Assembly: GCA_012728785.1 (NCBI GenBank)
Contig: JAAYEK010000024.1
Location: forward strand, 1-64,000
Length of the DNA stretch: 64,000 bases
Direction of reading: 5' to 3'
DNA from: Bacillota bacterium
Lineage (GTDB): Bacteria > Bacillota > UBA4882 > UBA8346
Positions 1-12,593 of the stretch are shown here, piece after piece. The translations under genes and the position numbers were made by a program. Below the pieces are notes generated by a model. It was not told where the DNA came from. It ran no database searches and was given only the letters and a program-made list of their open reading frames with translations. Numbering within the stretch: the first letter of the stretch is position 1; each line of letters begins with the position of its first letter.

Positions 1-860
1 ATCGCCCAAAGTTCTCCGGTTGGAAATACCAGTGCTACACGATCTGTTCCTCCGGAAGCAACTTCAATCTGAGCGATAGCGGGTAACTGCCAAATTTCTT
101 GTCCATCCTCCCAATTAAATGCCCGCACCAGCCCTGTTTGTTCCACTACTATTATGGTATCATTTACTAGGTTATATTTGATCATCTCCGGCAAGCGCCG
201 GTCCCAAATATCCGTAAAGCTATAGATATTAATCAGTTCCAAACTATATACTTTTAAAAATTGAGTATTTTTAACTAAGTAACGATCTTTATAAGCCTGA
301 TGCGGTTTGAGACCAATTTTAATACGCCTTTTTAACCTACCGCTTTCAGGATTGATAATTTCCAACGATTGGAGCGTATTGATGACTAATGAAAGATTAT
401 ATTGGGAAATTGACTCGATCCGGTCAATAGTTTCCCTGCTCCAGATCACTCTTGGTTGACGGTTTAAACTTCCGGCCCTTGGAGATTGGTTCCTGGAGGC
501 GCCCAACCATACTTTGAGTTCGATTCGAAATTGGTTTTCCTCAGTCCAATACCGGAGCGGCCTAAAATCAACTACTCCGATCTCTTCTTGAAGCGTAACC
601 AGATCTTTTTCACGGTCATTATTAGTTAATAATGACCGATTTGGATCAACTTCACGGGCCAAGGCAAAGGCCTTACGTAATCCGTTTTCCATAGCCTCTC
701 GATAAACTTGCAATTGGTCCGGACCGGATTGTGCAACACCGATTACCGTAAAATCCCGCGGTTCTATACCGGAAACCGCTCCCTGAACAATCCCGATTGT
801 AGATCCAAAGGTGATCACTAGCATAACTAAGGTGGGAATTATTTTTCTAAACCCATCCAT
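1..860 (-). CDS. Partial CDS (runs off left edge); secreted protein with C-terminal beta-propeller/PQQ-like segment
   Basis: Open minus-strand frame from ATG at 858-860 (MDGFRKIIPTLVMLVITFGSTIG..., signal-peptide-like) through ...LVNDTIIVVEQTGLVRAFNWEDGQEIWQLPAIAQIEVASGGTDRVALVFPTGELWA to window start. Confidence 0.6.
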   Translation of the reverse strand, partial: MDGFRKIIPTLVMLVITFGSTIGIVQGAVSGIEPRDFTVIGVAQSGPDQLQVYREAMENGLRKAFALAREVDPNRSLLTNNDREKDLVTLQEEIGVVDFRPLRYWTEENQFRIELKVWLGASRNQSPRAGSLNRQPRVIWSRETIDRIESISQYNLSLVINTLQSLEIINPESGRLKRRIKIGLKPHQAYKDRYLVKNTQFLKVYSLELINIYSFTDIWDRRLPEMIKYNLVNDTIIVVEQTGLVRAFNWEDGQEIWQLPAIAQIEVASGGTDRVALVFPTGELWA

Positions 861-990
861 AAAAATCTCCTTGATGAAAATTTTCGAACTCTTTATAAAT
901 TATCGGTCGGCGTAATCATTTACTAAAGTCGTGTCTTTTATTAAGAATTTAGCTTAAATAATGCAATTCTATGGGATGAGGTAAAATAGG

Positions 991-1911
991 TCATCTTAAG
1001 TATCCTTCTAATAATGTCCGTACCGCCTCTTCCTCATTTAAGCCGAAAGTCATCAACTTAATAATCTGTTCTCCGGAGATTTTACCAATAGCAGCTTCGT
1101 GTGTAAGCTCCGCTTCCTCGTTTTTCGCCCATATTTCAGGTAAGGAACGGATATCAGCCTCTCCCATGATAATCGAATCGCAGGACAAATGCCCTTTGCA
1201 TTTACCATACCCGATTAAAGCCGCTTTAAAGATTTGAACCGAATGATCCTGGCCAACGGAACGGGTCAGTACCTCAGCATTGCTCCCCTCTCCTTGGAGG
1301 TGGACGATGATCTCGGAGTTTGCATGTTGTCTCTCATGGGTCAGCAACCGTTCGTTCATGATTAAGCGACTTTGGGCGCCTTGATATACTTCAGTTTTAC
1401 GATCGGTATTGTCGATTCCCTTTATTTGAACCATTTCCAGCTCCGCAGTGGCCCCGTCCTCTAAATGAATGATCGTTACCGGGTTTAAAACCCTTTCCCC
1501 TGTACCGCCCCCTGCGCCATAATGCTTTTCTACATAACGCAATTGGGCCCCTTTTCGAACATAAAACTCATGAATGCCGTCATGGCGGCTTTTTCCGGAC
1601 GTAGTATGAATTCCACATCCGGCTACAACCAATACATCGGAACCGGCCCCAATTTCAAAAGTATTATAAACCACATCATGCAAATCAGGAATGGTTAGGA
1701 TAACCGGTATATGTAATGATTGATCGATCGTTCCCGGATCGATCCGTACATCTATTCCAGGCCGATCTTCCTTAGGAGTGATTGTGATCCCATCTTTCGA
1801 CTCTCTACCAACAGCGACACCGTTTTTACGGATGTTAAACGCTCCTTGCGGGACCCTATGTAGATCAGCGACTTCTCGTAATAATTCTTTATCTAGAACA
1901 TTGAGATCCAT
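991..1911 (-). CDS. SufB/SufD-family Fe-S assembly scaffold, short form (SmsB-like)
   Basis: SufBD core (GSDVLVVAGCGIHTTSG..., ...HLSCDSIIMGEADIRSLPEIWAKNEEAELTHEAAIGKISGEQIIKLMTFGLNEEEA); RBS GGGGAGGAAG before ATG 1911; overlaps sufC. Confidence 0.85.
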   Translation of the reverse strand: MDLNVLDKELLREVADLHRVPQGAFNIRKNGVAVGRESKDGITITPKEDRPGIDVRIDPGTIDQSLHIPVILTIPDLHDVVYNTFEIGAGSDVLVVAGCGIHTTSGKSRHDGIHEFYVRKGAQLRYVEKHYGAGGGTGERVLNPVTIIHLEDGATAELEMVQIKGIDNTDRKTEVYQGAQSRLIMNERLLTHERQHANSEIIVHLQGEGSNAEVLTRSVGQDHSVQIFKAALIGYGKCKGHLSCDSIIMGEADIRSLPEIWAKNEEAELTHEAAIGKISGEQIIKLMTFGLNEEEAVRTLLEGYLR

Positions 1912-2650
1912 AGTTTTCTTCCTCCCCAAGACATATCTTACGCCAACGGCATTGAATCCCTTCCATGATCAATGGACGGATCGCATCCATCTTTCCTTGC
2001 TTTTGAACTTTACCTTCAGCGACCACAATAATCTCATCCGCCGCCTCTAGAAATTTTTCGCTATGAGATATGATAATGGTGGTCCTGTCCTCAGCCTGAC
2101 GATGAGAGTTAATCACCAAATTCAATAATTGTTCAAATCCCCATAAATCAACTCCGGCTTCTGGTTCATCTAAGATAGCCACTTTAGTCCGGCTTAGCAA
2201 TACCGAGGCAACTTCCAAACGTTTCATTTCACCGCCGGAAAGGGAGTTATCAGCTATTCGCTCTAAATAATCTTCCGGACAGAGGCCGATTTTAACCATT
2301 ATTGATCGAAGTTCTTTGAGATTCACATCAGGATTGGCAAGTTTCAATAATCTTTCGATTTCAATTCCTTTAAAACGGGGAGGACTTTGAAAGGCGTAAC
2401 GAATTCCCCGTTTACCCCGTTCAGTTATACTCAATCCGGAGATATCCTCTCCATTATAAAGAATTTTTCCAGAAAAAGGCTGATAAATACCCATAATTAT
2501 TTTGGCGATCGAGGTCTTTCCTCCCCCATTGGGCCCAGTTATGACATATATTTTTCCCGGATCAAATCTTAGTGAAATTTCATTTAATATTTCCGTCTCT
2601 TCTCGACCTTGACCCAGTTTCAAGCTAATCTTTTCTAAAGTTATCATCAT
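1889..2650 (-). CDS. sufC: SufC-like Fe-S assembly ABC ATPase
   Basis: Walker A GPNGGGKTS, signature LSGGEMKRLE, Walker B VAILDEPEAGVD; overlaps the SufB-like gene. Confidence 0.85.
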   Translation of the reverse strand: MMITLEKISLKLGQGREETEILNEISLRFDPGKIYVITGPNGGGKTSIAKIIMGIYQPFSGKILYNGEDISGLSITERGKRGIRYAFQSPPRFKGIEIERLLKLANPDVNLKELRSIMVKIGLCPEDYLERIADNSLSGGEMKRLEVASVLLSRTKVAILDEPEAGVDLWGFEQLLNLVINSHRQAEDRTTIIISHSEKFLEAADEIIVVAEGKVQKQGKMDAIRPLIMEGIQCRWRKICLGEEENYGSQCSR

Positions 2651-2806
2651 AATCACTCCTAACTATTTCACTTTATTCGAGGTCTTTTATATTTTTCCTT
2701 GTGGATGGAAACCTCGAAATAACTATTATCATTCAGTAAATATTATTCCCCCTTATTAAAACAAATCAGTCATTATCTATCAACCTTAATTCGTCAAAAC
2801 ATACAA

Positions 2807-2829
2807 AAAACCAGCCAAAAAGCTGGTTA
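2807..2829 (-). terminator. Rho-independent terminator after tRNA-Ser(GGA)
   Basis: AACCAGC-TTTTT-GGCTGGTTTTTTG on minus strand. Confidence 0.7.
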
Positions 2830-2842
2830 AATTATATTTGAA

Positions 2843-2930
2843 TGGCGGAGAGATAGGGATTCGAACCCTAGAGGCTGTTACACCTACACGCGCTCCAGGC
2901 GTGCGCCTTCGACCACTCGGCCATCTCTCC
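2843..2930 (-). tRNA. tRNA-Ser (anticodon GGA)
   Basis: Reverse complement GGAGAGATGGCCGAGTGG...CACGC-CTGGAGC-GCGTG...GGTTCGAATCC...TCTCTCCGCCA; long variable arm; encoded CCA. Confidence 0.95.
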
Positions 2931-3011
2931 TAATTTTAAAGCATATTAACATCGCTTAAACATTATAACAGAATTTGCTTTTCTAATAAAGCTTTTTTTA
3001 TTAACATTTAA

Positions 3012-3101
3012 TGGCGGAGAGAGCGAGATTCGAACTCGCGAGGGACGTGAATCCCTACCCGCTTTCGAGGCGGGCGCTTTCAACCGCTCAGCCATCTCTC
3101 C
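3012..3101 (-). tRNA. tRNA-Ser (anticodon CGA)
   Basis: Reverse complement GGAGAGATGGCTGAGCGG...CCCGC-CTCGAAA-GCGGG...AGTTCGAATCTCGCTCTCTCCGCCA; long variable arm; encoded CCA. Confidence 0.95.
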
Positions 3102-3121
3102 AGAAGTTGTTCTTTTAATTC

Positions 3122-3601
3122 TTATCGTTTTCCCTTAAAAAAATCTTTCAACAAAAAGCCACATTCCTGATCCATCACACCACCAGTCACATCCAAGCGG
3201 TGATTAAGACGGAGATCCTGAACAATATTCATAATGCTTCCTGCAGCCCCTGCTTTAGGATCCGAAGCGCCATAAACTAAGCGATTGATCCTGGCCATCA
3301 CCATTGCTCCGGCACACATCGGACAAGGTTCTAAAGTAGTATAGAGCGTTGCTCCTAAAAGTCGCCAGTGTCTCTTAACCTTTGCTGCCTCGCGGATAGC
3401 CAATACTTCAGCATGAGCGGTAGGATCCCCGGTTGTTTCCCGCAAATTATGGGCTTTAGCAATAATTTTGTCATTTATAACAATTACTGCTCCGATGGGA
3501 ACTTCTCCCTCCCGGGCAGCTTCACCGGCTTCCAGAATTGCTTGCTCCATGAAAACTTGGTCCATTTCAAGATTACGGTCCGGAAGAAAGGATTTATTCA
3601 T
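3122..3601 (-). CDS. tadA: tRNA adenosine(34) deaminase TadA
   Basis: HAEVLAIREAA and PCPMCAGAMV zinc deaminase motifs; adjacent to tRNAs. Confidence 0.9.
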   Translation of the reverse strand: MNKSFLPDRNLEMDQVFMEQAILEAGEAAREGEVPIGAVIVINDKIIAKAHNLRETTGDPTAHAEVLAIREAAKVKRHWRLLGATLYTTLEPCPMCAGAMVMARINRLVYGASDPKAGAAGSIMNIVQDLRLNHRLDVTGGVMDQECGFLLKDFFKGKR

Positions 3602-3960
3602 ATTTAGACACCAACATTATCTTACCATAAACCCTAAACCCGTTTCAAGGTGAGTTTTAGAAAAATCTAAGGTTTATCTTCCTAATCTTTATATTTTATG
3701 AAATTTCAAGAAATATGTATAATTGCCAATTTGATAGTGATCTCTTTCAAATTTAATTAAACCTTAACTGCATATTCTTTCTTTGTTGTCATATTATTAA
3801 GGAGATGATATAATTTAGATAATTTAATTAATAATTAAATAAAATTGCTGCCCATCGCTTATATATACTTCTGATCAGGTTAATAATGCCCCACTTATTA
3901 TATATTTTATTCTCCAAAAAGAAAATACTATTGATGCTTGACAATTGACCCGTAGCTGAG

Positions 3961-4980
3961 GTGATCCAATTGCTCAAACATATCCATAAAGCCAAATCAA
4001 TCAGGGAAAGAACGTACTTTCGGCAGATAAGATCAAGTATTATTATCATCATAACGATCAGTTCTTATTGGTTAATTCACCGCAATTGGCAATTTATCAA
4101 TTATTGTTTAACTTTTCTCGGTGTTTTACTATTAATTATCGATTATCAACGATCCACTAAAGACTTGGCCAATCATCACCTTAAACTTCCGGATCTCACC
4201 ATTATCTTTCTTTTTAATATTTTTTTAATAGGTATTTTTTTAATAACAGGAGCTTCTCAGAGCCCTTTACTTGGTATTCTATTGCTTCCGGTCATTTTAT
4301 TCGGAGCTGAATATGGAACGGTAATTAGCGCTTGGAATTATCTAACAATGATTGTTTTATTTACTTTTAGCTTAATATTTGGCGTAACTCCTATTAAGAT
4401 AAATAGCTTGGTTCATTATATTACCTTAATTTTCGTCACCGGCGCTTATTTAGCGACACTCAGAAATTATCACCGTTCTAATAGGCATTATCAAAGAAAA
4501 ATCGAACGGTTGGTGTTTAACGATGAATTAACCGGTCTTTATAATCGTCGTTTTCTTAAATCCGCAGTTCAAAGAAAAATTAAGGATAAAAATCAATTTG
4601 GATTAATTTTATTCGATATTAATTATTTTAAATATTATAATGACTATTGGGGACATGCGGCAGGAGATATTCTTTTGATCAGTATTGGAAAAGTCCTCCA
4701 CCAAAGTGTTCGTTCCCAAGATATCGTAGTCCGGCACTCAGGTGACGAATTTATAGTGGTATTGCCGGAAGCTGATCGTAGAACGATTGAAGCCATAATT
4801 AATAATATAATTCAATCTATTGACTCGTTTAATTTTCCCGGTGAAGAATGTTTTCCCAATCAAAAACTCTCACTATCATACGGCTTCTCTGTTTTCCCAG
4901 ATGATGCCCGGTATTATCAAGATTTATTCACCACTGCCGACCATGCCCTTTACAATTATAAAAAAGAAAATTTCCATTGA
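3961..4980 (+). CDS. Membrane-anchored diguanylate cyclase (SGDEF variant of GGDEF)
   Basis: N-terminal TM helices then DELTGLYNRRFL...RHSGDEFIVVLP; GTG start. Confidence 0.85.
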   Translation: MIQLLKHIHKAKSIRERTYFRQIRSSIIIIITISSYWLIHRNWQFINYCLTFLGVLLLIIDYQRSTKDLANHHLKLPDLTIIFLFNIFLIGIFLITGASQSPLLGILLLPVILFGAEYGTVISAWNYLTMIVLFTFSLIFGVTPIKINSLVHYITLIFVTGAYLATLRNYHRSNRHYQRKIERLVFNDELTGLYNRRFLKSAVQRKIKDKNQFGLILFDINYFKYYNDYWGHAAGDILLISIGKVLHQSVRSQDIVVRHSGDEFIVVLPEADRRTIEAIINNIIQSIDSFNFPGEECFPNQKLSLSYGFSVFPDDARYYQDLFTTADHALYNYKKENFH

Positions 4981-4999
4981 TTAGATTAGTTTATTTCTT

Positions 5000-6955
<1,956 letters not shown>

Positions 6956-7210
6956 CTATTCGCTTAAATTATCAACAAAATCAGCTCTTTTTCTCAGAGT
7001 TAAAGATGAAATAGGAGATAAATAGATATCTTTGTCCGTAATCACAATCGATTTATATTCTTCTTGATCTAAATTGGCAATAAAACCTTCCTCTTGAGCT
7101 GTTTTTAAAAACTCTTTGGAGCTATTGGCTCCTAATACGCTATCAGCATTTAGAATAGCAACTAAACTTTTAGAATTGATTAATTTATCTCCGCCCAAGT
7201 GAATAAACAT
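6956..7210 (-). CDS. remB: DUF370 / extracellular matrix regulator RemB-like
   Basis: 84 aa MFIHLGGDKLINSKSLVAILN...; conserved position between recF/dciA and gyrB. Confidence 0.8.
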   Translation of the reverse strand: MFIHLGGDKLINSKSLVAILNADSVLGANSSKEFLKTAQEEGFIANLDQEEYKSIVITDKDIYLSPISSLTLRKRADFVDNLSE

Positions 7211-7256
7211 GGTTTTCCCTCCTAATATTTTTCACTATTAAGCCCCGATTATATTA

Positions 7257-7799
7257 TTATATCTTCATTTGACAACAAGGGCAATATCGATAATCACCGG
7301 TAATTACAGTTTGGCAATTTTGGCAATGATGTCCCCCTTCTGCTAAAACTTGTTTTTGATTAAGGTAAAAAGAATAAATTAATTTAGAAAATGTTTCTGC
7401 CAAACCTGGATCCTGAATTGTAGTTGAACAATTTTCGATTATCCCTTTTTCCGTTTCCGTTAGCGAATATTTTACTTTTCGGGGATTGTTCCGGGTTTTA
7501 GAAAGGGAAACTGTTCCAATTTTAATCTTGATCCCCTTAATGATATTTTTTCCTAGTATCTTTTGAAACCGCTTAACTATCTCCACCGATAATAACGAAA
7601 CTTGATGGGCTAAAGCCGGGTTTTCAGTTTGAAGATATAAAAAGCCATTTCGATAGCGGACCGCTTCTACTTTGGAGGCAATCTCCGTTCCAGCTACTCT
7701 CGGCCAATAATATACGGATAGTTCTCCTTTTAGCCGAGACCAAGATCCGTTTTTGCGAAAAAATTTTTCGATAATACTCATAAAGCTAATACTGGACAT
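7257..7799 (-). CDS. dciA: DUF721/DciA-family protein with C-terminal zinc ribbon
   Basis: VYYWPRVAGTEIASKVEAVRYRNGFLYLQTENPALAHQVSLL typical of DUF721; C-terminal CQNC-X12-CPCC. Confidence 0.8.
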   Translation of the reverse strand: MSSISFMSIIEKFFRKNGSWSRLKGELSVYYWPRVAGTEIASKVEAVRYRNGFLYLQTENPALAHQVSLLSVEIVKRFQKILGKNIIKGIKIKIGTVSLSKTRNNPRKVKYSLTETEKGIIENCSTTIQDPGLAETFSKLIYSFYLNQKQVLAEGGHHCQNCQTVITGDYRYCPCCQMKI

Positions 7800-8892
7800 G
7801 GTCAATTTCTCCCTGTTCAACTAGGAAAAAAATGGTATGTTGATTATTAATCGGAAAATCCTGTTTGCTGGTGGAAGTTAAAAAAGTCTGTGATGAGCTG
7901 ATTAATAATTGCAATAAATGTTGTTTTCGTTGATCATCAAATTCCGACATTACATCGTCTAATAAAATTAATGGATTTAGACCCCGCGCTTCCTTGATCT
8001 TTTCAATCAAGCCCAATTTTAATGCTAATGCAGCAGTCCGTTGCTGTCCTTGAGAACCAAAATTCTTTAGTTCAATTTTTTGATTTATTATTAACCTTAA
8101 GTCATCCCGGTGCGGTCCTACTAAAGTAACCCCTCTTCGTAATTCTGTTCCTTTTAGATTTTGAAGTTCCTCACCAAAAGCATTCTTGATTACTTCCTCA
8201 TCCTCCGGAAGTTTTTGACCATTAAAACTTAAATATTCCAAGTCTAAATCTTCCTTTGCACCGCTAATTACATGTTGCGCTTCTGCAATAAATGGTTTAA
8301 CCTCATTTATCAGAGAAATTCGATACCTAATTACCTTAGTCCCTTTTTCAACCAATTGTTCGTTCCAGGCATCCAATTCTTCCGGATTAACAAACCCTTG
8401 TTTCAAAAGCCGATTACGCTGTTGTAACACTTTATAGAAAGCGTAATATACAAATCGATAATTAGGATCAATTTGTGCTAAATATACATCAATAAAATCG
8501 CGGCGTAGTTGGGGCGCTCCTTTTACTATTTGTAAATCGTCAGGTGAAAATACTACAATTGGGATCCGTCCGAAAATAGAGTTGTTTTTTACAATCTGCC
8601 CATTAACTTTGATTCTTTTTTCTTTTGTCCCAATCCCAATTTCTATTTGAAGATCATAATCGCTTTCTTGAAAATATCCTCTACAAAAACAGTATTCTTC
8701 CTCCCATTTAATTAAGTCAAAATCTTTTTTAGCCCTTACTGGTTTACCAAGACAAAGTAAAGCAATTGATTCCAACAAATTAGTCTTTCCTTGAGCGTTC
8801 TTTCCATAAATAATATTGACTTGTTCTGAAAAATCGAGGGTAAGTTTCCGGTAATTTCTAAAATTTTTTAATTCCAAATGCTTAAGGTACAT
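7786..8892 (-). CDS. recF: DNA replication/repair protein RecF
   Basis: MYLKHLELKNFRNY, GKNAQGKTNLLES, SQGQQRTAALALKL, LLDDVMSEFD. Confidence 0.97.
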   Translation of the reverse strand: MYLKHLELKNFRNYRKLTLDFSEQVNIIYGKNAQGKTNLLESIALLCLGKPVRAKKDFDLIKWEEEYCFCRGYFQESDYDLQIEIGIGTKEKRIKVNGQIVKNNSIFGRIPIVVFSPDDLQIVKGAPQLRRDFIDVYLAQIDPNYRFVYYAFYKVLQQRNRLLKQGFVNPEELDAWNEQLVEKGTKVIRYRISLINEVKPFIAEAQHVISGAKEDLDLEYLSFNGQKLPEDEEVIKNAFGEELQNLKGTELRRGVTLVGPHRDDLRLIINQKIELKNFGSQGQQRTAALALKLGLIEKIKEARGLNPLILLDDVMSEFDDQRKQHLLQLLISSSQTFLTSTSKQDFPINNQHTIFFLVEQGEIDHVQY

Positions 8893-8910
8893 TAGTTTTC
8901 CTTAATTTTT

Positions 8911-9138
8911 TTAATCTCTTTTTACGATAACTTTAATTTTATTATAACTTACTTGGTCACCAGGATATATTTTCCGTCCTCGGCGTACTTCTATTTCTTC
9001 ATTTACTAAAACCTTTCCTTCCTCGATCACAAATTTCGCTTCACTTCCCATGTTCACCACATTTGCTAATTTTAATAGTTGATCTAATTTGATAAACTCC
9101 GTTTTTAATAGTATTTCTTTTTTATCCACTATATCCAC
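8911..9138 (-). CDS. yaaA: S4-domain RNA-binding protein YaaA-like
   Basis: IKLDQLLKLANVVNMGSEAKFVIEEGKVLVNEEIEVRRGRKIYPGD; between dnaN and recF. Confidence 0.85.
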   Translation of the reverse strand: MDIVDKKEILLKTEFIKLDQLLKLANVVNMGSEAKFVIEEGKVLVNEEIEVRRGRKIYPGDQVSYNKIKVIVKRD

Positions 9139-9318
9139 CGTTTTTCCACAATATTATTCATTTCCATTAGTATTTCAATAACTTGCCTCTTTCAACCACT
9201 GCTAAATCCTCTTAGCCATTAATTAATAAAACCAGGTTTCCCTGGTTAAGCCGACACCAACTGCAATATGGATCGATTTAAAAAAATCCAAGTTGTAAGT
9301 TTATGTAAAATGTTTTCC

Positions 9319-10416
9319 TTAGTTTGACAATTTAAGAGGCATTACAACATAAATATAATCGTCTTTTTCATTGATTTGCATTAAAGCCGGTTTTTGTTCT
9401 TGGATATATTTAAACAGGATTTCCTCAGCATCGACTGTTTTTAAAAAATCTAATAGAAATCTAACATTAAAGCCAATTTCAATCTCCTGTCCTTCAAAAT
9501 CAACCGGAATTTCCTCATAAGATTTTCCTTTATCCGGTTCTTTAGCAGTAATAATAACTCCTTTATCGGACACAGAAAGACGAATTGAATTACTTACTAA
9601 GGAAGTTCTTTCCAAGGCTTCAATTAACATACTTCGATTGATTAAGATACTTCCTTGAAACTCTTTGGGGATAACCTGTTCATACCGGGGAAATTGCGCT
9701 TCAACTAATCTTGAGGAAAAAGTAACCCCCGCTCCGGTAAGATAAATTAATTTCTCACCAATATAAATATCGATATTTTCCTCGGGATTGGCTCCAAAAA
9801 TATTGGATATTTCCTTTAAAGCTCTGACTGGTACTAAAGCTGTCTTTTGGATTCCCGTTTTTACCGGAATATCTTTAACTGCTAATCGATTCACGTCGGT
9901 AGCTACCAATCTTAAGCGGTCACTTGAGCTTTCCCATTGAATACTGGATAAAAACGGACGAGGGTCATCTGCCAAAGTAGCATAAATTGTTTGACGAATT
10001 GCCTCTTTTAATTTTTCACTATTAATTTCCAATTTTTCTCCATTTTTAATATCCGGTAAAGTAGGAAACTCCTCAACCGGTAAAATAGGCAACTGATACG
10101 ACGAATGCTTACTTACAATCGAAACCGTTTTCGAATTTTCATCTAACTCAATTTCGATCGGATTCTGAGGTAAATGTCTCACTATTTCCACAAAAGTTTT
10201 TCCAGGTAAAACTACAATCCCAGGCTTATGTATTTGAACATTCGGGATATTAACTTCAATGGCAATTTCCAGATCAGTAGCGACACAACGTAATTTAGCA
10301 TCTTTTGTTTCGAGCATAATTCCTGTTAAAATCGGTAAGGTTGATTTAGTGGCAATTGCTCGTACTACAATTTGTAGAAAATGAGATAAGTCTTCTTGAG
10401 CGCAATTGAATTTCAT
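9319..10416 (-). CDS. dnaN: DNA polymerase III beta clamp
   Basis: 365 aa DnaN fold, ...YIYVVMPLKLSN C-terminus; adjacent to dnaA. Confidence 0.97.
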   Translation of the reverse strand: MKFNCAQEDLSHFLQIVVRAIATKSTLPILTGIMLETKDAKLRCVATDLEIAIEVNIPNVQIHKPGIVVLPGKTFVEIVRHLPQNPIEIELDENSKTVSIVSKHSSYQLPILPVEEFPTLPDIKNGEKLEINSEKLKEAIRQTIYATLADDPRPFLSSIQWESSSDRLRLVATDVNRLAVKDIPVKTGIQKTALVPVRALKEISNIFGANPEENIDIYIGEKLIYLTGAGVTFSSRLVEAQFPRYEQVIPKEFQGSILINRSMLIEALERTSLVSNSIRLSVSDKGVIITAKEPDKGKSYEEIPVDFEGQEIEIGFNVRFLLDFLKTVDAEEILFKYIQEQKPALMQINEKDDYIYVVMPLKLSN

Positions 10417-10559
10417 AAAAATGCCTCCTCTTTTCCCCAGAACTAATGATTCTTTATGTATTTTATTTAAGTATATATAAAAATAATAGTAGTAATAGTA
10501 AGTGTTGATAATGTTAATAACTGCAGAATACCTCGTATTAAATAGGCTTTTTTATTAAA

Positions 10560-10600
10560 TCAATTTGTGGATAAATAATGGGTTATCGACAAATCAACAT
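10560..10600. promoter_or_regulatory. Putative DnaA boxes, dnaA-dnaN spacer of a bipartite oriC
   Basis: TGTGGATAA 10566-10574 and TTATCGACA 10583-10591 in AT-rich spacer. Confidence 0.6.
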
Positions 10601-10665
10601 GATTCACAACCAAAAAAAATATGTGTAAAAAAAAGATCAACAGAAAAAAAGAACTTATCCTCTGA

Positions 10666-11982
10666 TCAACAACCTAGTTTGTGAATTAAAGTTTTAATAA
10701 TCCGATCTATCTCAGGATCTTCTTGTATTGAATTTTGAATTTTTTCATAGGCATGAATAACTGTAGAATGATCCCTTCCGCCAAATTCTTCACCGATTTT
10801 TGGCAGAGAATAATCAGTTAATTCCCTAATAATATACATTGCTATCTGCCGTGGAAAAGTAATATTTCTGGTACGGCGCTGCGCTTTAAGATCTTCTATT
10901 TCAATATTAAAGTATTCGGCAACAGCCTGTTGAATTAGGGGAATGGTAACCCGCTGCGTTTTTGAAGAAGAGATAACATCTTTTAACACTTCGTTTGCCA
11001 TTTCTAAACTAATTTGTTTATTATGAAAAGAGGCAAAAGCAATTATTCTAATTAAAGCTCCTTCAAGTTCACGAATATTTGAATTAATCTGGTCGGCGAT
11101 ATTTACAATTACATCATTGGGTAAATGCCAACCTTCGATCGAAGCCTTTTTTCTTAAAATTGCAATTCTTGTTTCCAAATCAGGTGCTTGAATATCAGTG
11201 ATTAAACCCCATTCAAAACGAGAACGCAAACGATCCTCTAATGTAGGAATTTCTTTAGGTGGCCGATCACTGGAGATAACAATTTGACGTCCGGATTCGT
11301 AAAGGGTATTAAAAGTATGGAAGAATTCTTCTTGGGTACTTTCTTTTCCTGCAAAAAATTGGATATCATCCACTAAAAGTACATCAACATTACGATAAGT
11401 ATCACGAAATTGAGGTGTACGATTAAACCGTATGGCATTAATTAATTCATTAGTAAATTTTTCGGATGAAACATAGACCACTCGGTAGTCAGAATGACTT
11501 TTTAAAACAAAATGACCGACTGCTTGCATTAAATGGGTTTTACCTAAACCAACCCCACCATAAATAAATAATGGATTATAAGCTTTACCGGGAGCTTCTG
11601 CAACCGCAAGCGATGCTGCATGAGCAAATCGATTACTTTCACCGACAACAAAGCTTTCAAAGGTATATTTGGGGTTAAGCGAAGACGGTTGCGCCGTTTG
11701 TGGAGCAGATGTTGGTACTTTTACCGTTTCATTCCTTTCAGGAGTTACAAAACGAAGTTCAATATCTTCTTCAACTAAATCCCTGATTGTAGAAGATAAA
11801 AGTGAAGCATACCTTGATTCCAACCATTCTCTTGCAAAATCATTGGGAACTTCGATTGTCATTACATTTCCATCTAGTGAAATAGGCTTGGTAGGTTTAA
11901 ACCAAGTTTCAAAACTAGGTTTGCTTAATAAATTAGCAATTGATTCTAAAGTTTTTCCCCAGACTGTGTCTAAATTAGTCAT
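10666..11982 (-). CDS. dnaA: Chromosomal replication initiator DnaA
   Basis: [44 protein letters not shown]. Confidence 0.98.
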   Translation of the reverse strand: MTNLDTVWGKTLESIANLLSKPSFETWFKPTKPISLDGNVMTIEVPNDFAREWLESRYASLLSSTIRDLVEEDIELRFVTPERNETVKVPTSAPQTAQPSSLNPKYTFESFVVGESNRFAHAASLAVAEAPGKAYNPLFIYGGVGLGKTHLMQAVGHFVLKSHSDYRVVYVSSEKFTNELINAIRFNRTPQFRDTYRNVDVLLVDDIQFFAGKESTQEEFFHTFNTLYESGRQIVISSDRPPKEIPTLEDRLRSRFEWGLITDIQAPDLETRIAILRKKASIEGWHLPNDVIVNIADQINSNIRELEGALIRIIAFASFHNKQISLEMANEVLKDVISSSKTQRVTIPLIQQAVAEYFNIEIEDLKAQRRTRNITFPRQIAMYIIRELTDYSLPKIGEEFGGRDHSTVIHAYEKIQNSIQEDPEIDRIIKTLIHKLGC

Positions 11983-12006
11983 AGTTGATTACCGCTCCTC
12001 AATCTT

Positions 12007-12404
12007 TTATCCAGAACCAGTGGATAATATGTGAATAATAATAAAAAAACCCGCCAAAACAAAGATAATTCAAACTGAAAAAAAAGAAAAAAACCGTTGT
12101 TAGCTGAAGATTAAAATATCCACAGGTTTTAAGTTATCCACTTAATAATCAACATCCTGTGGATTATTTTAAAGGGTAATCCTATAATAACAAAATCTTT
12201 TAGCTTTGGCAATTTAAAATTATCCACAATATTGGAAATTGGTTTTGTTTAAATACCTAATCCTCGAATTTTCATGACCAGATCTTATTAATTTATCCGG
12301 CTTCTTTTACCAAGATAACTATTGACACTAATCTATTTGACAATTATAATATAAGCGGATAAATTATCTACCAAAAGTGTTTTACAAAAGTTGCATGTGG
12401 ACAA
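12007..12404. promoter_or_regulatory. oriC: Replication origin (oriC): DnaA box cluster between dnaA and rpmH
   Basis: TTATCCAGA 12007, AGTGGATAA 12019, ATATCCACA 12116, TTATCCACT 12134, TGTGGATTA 12158, TTATCCACA 12220, TGTGGACAA 12396; AT-rich; strand switch of flanking genes. Confidence 0.85.
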
Positions 12405-12433
12405 CTATTTAGATATAATGAGGGGTGAAAAAG

Positions 12434-12568
12434 ATGAAAATGACCTACCAGCCTAATCGGCGTAAATATAAGAAAGACCATGGTTTTTTAGCTAGAATGG
12501 CTTCCCAAAACGGCAGAAAAGCGATCAGCCGCCGTCGGGCCAAAGGACGAAAAGTGTTATCCGCATAA
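12434..12568 (+). CDS. rpmH: 50S ribosomal protein L34 (not in supplied ORF list)
   Basis: [44 protein letters not shown]. Confidence 0.97.
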   Translation: MKMTYQPNRRKYKKDHGFLARMASQNGRKAISRRRAKGRKVLSA

Positions 12569-12593
12569 TTTGAATTAGGAAGAACATATCAGT

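Noticed and set aside
1778-2572. Plus-strand ORFs opposite sufB/sufC
   Set aside because: Antisense to strongly supported conserved genes with no independent evidence.
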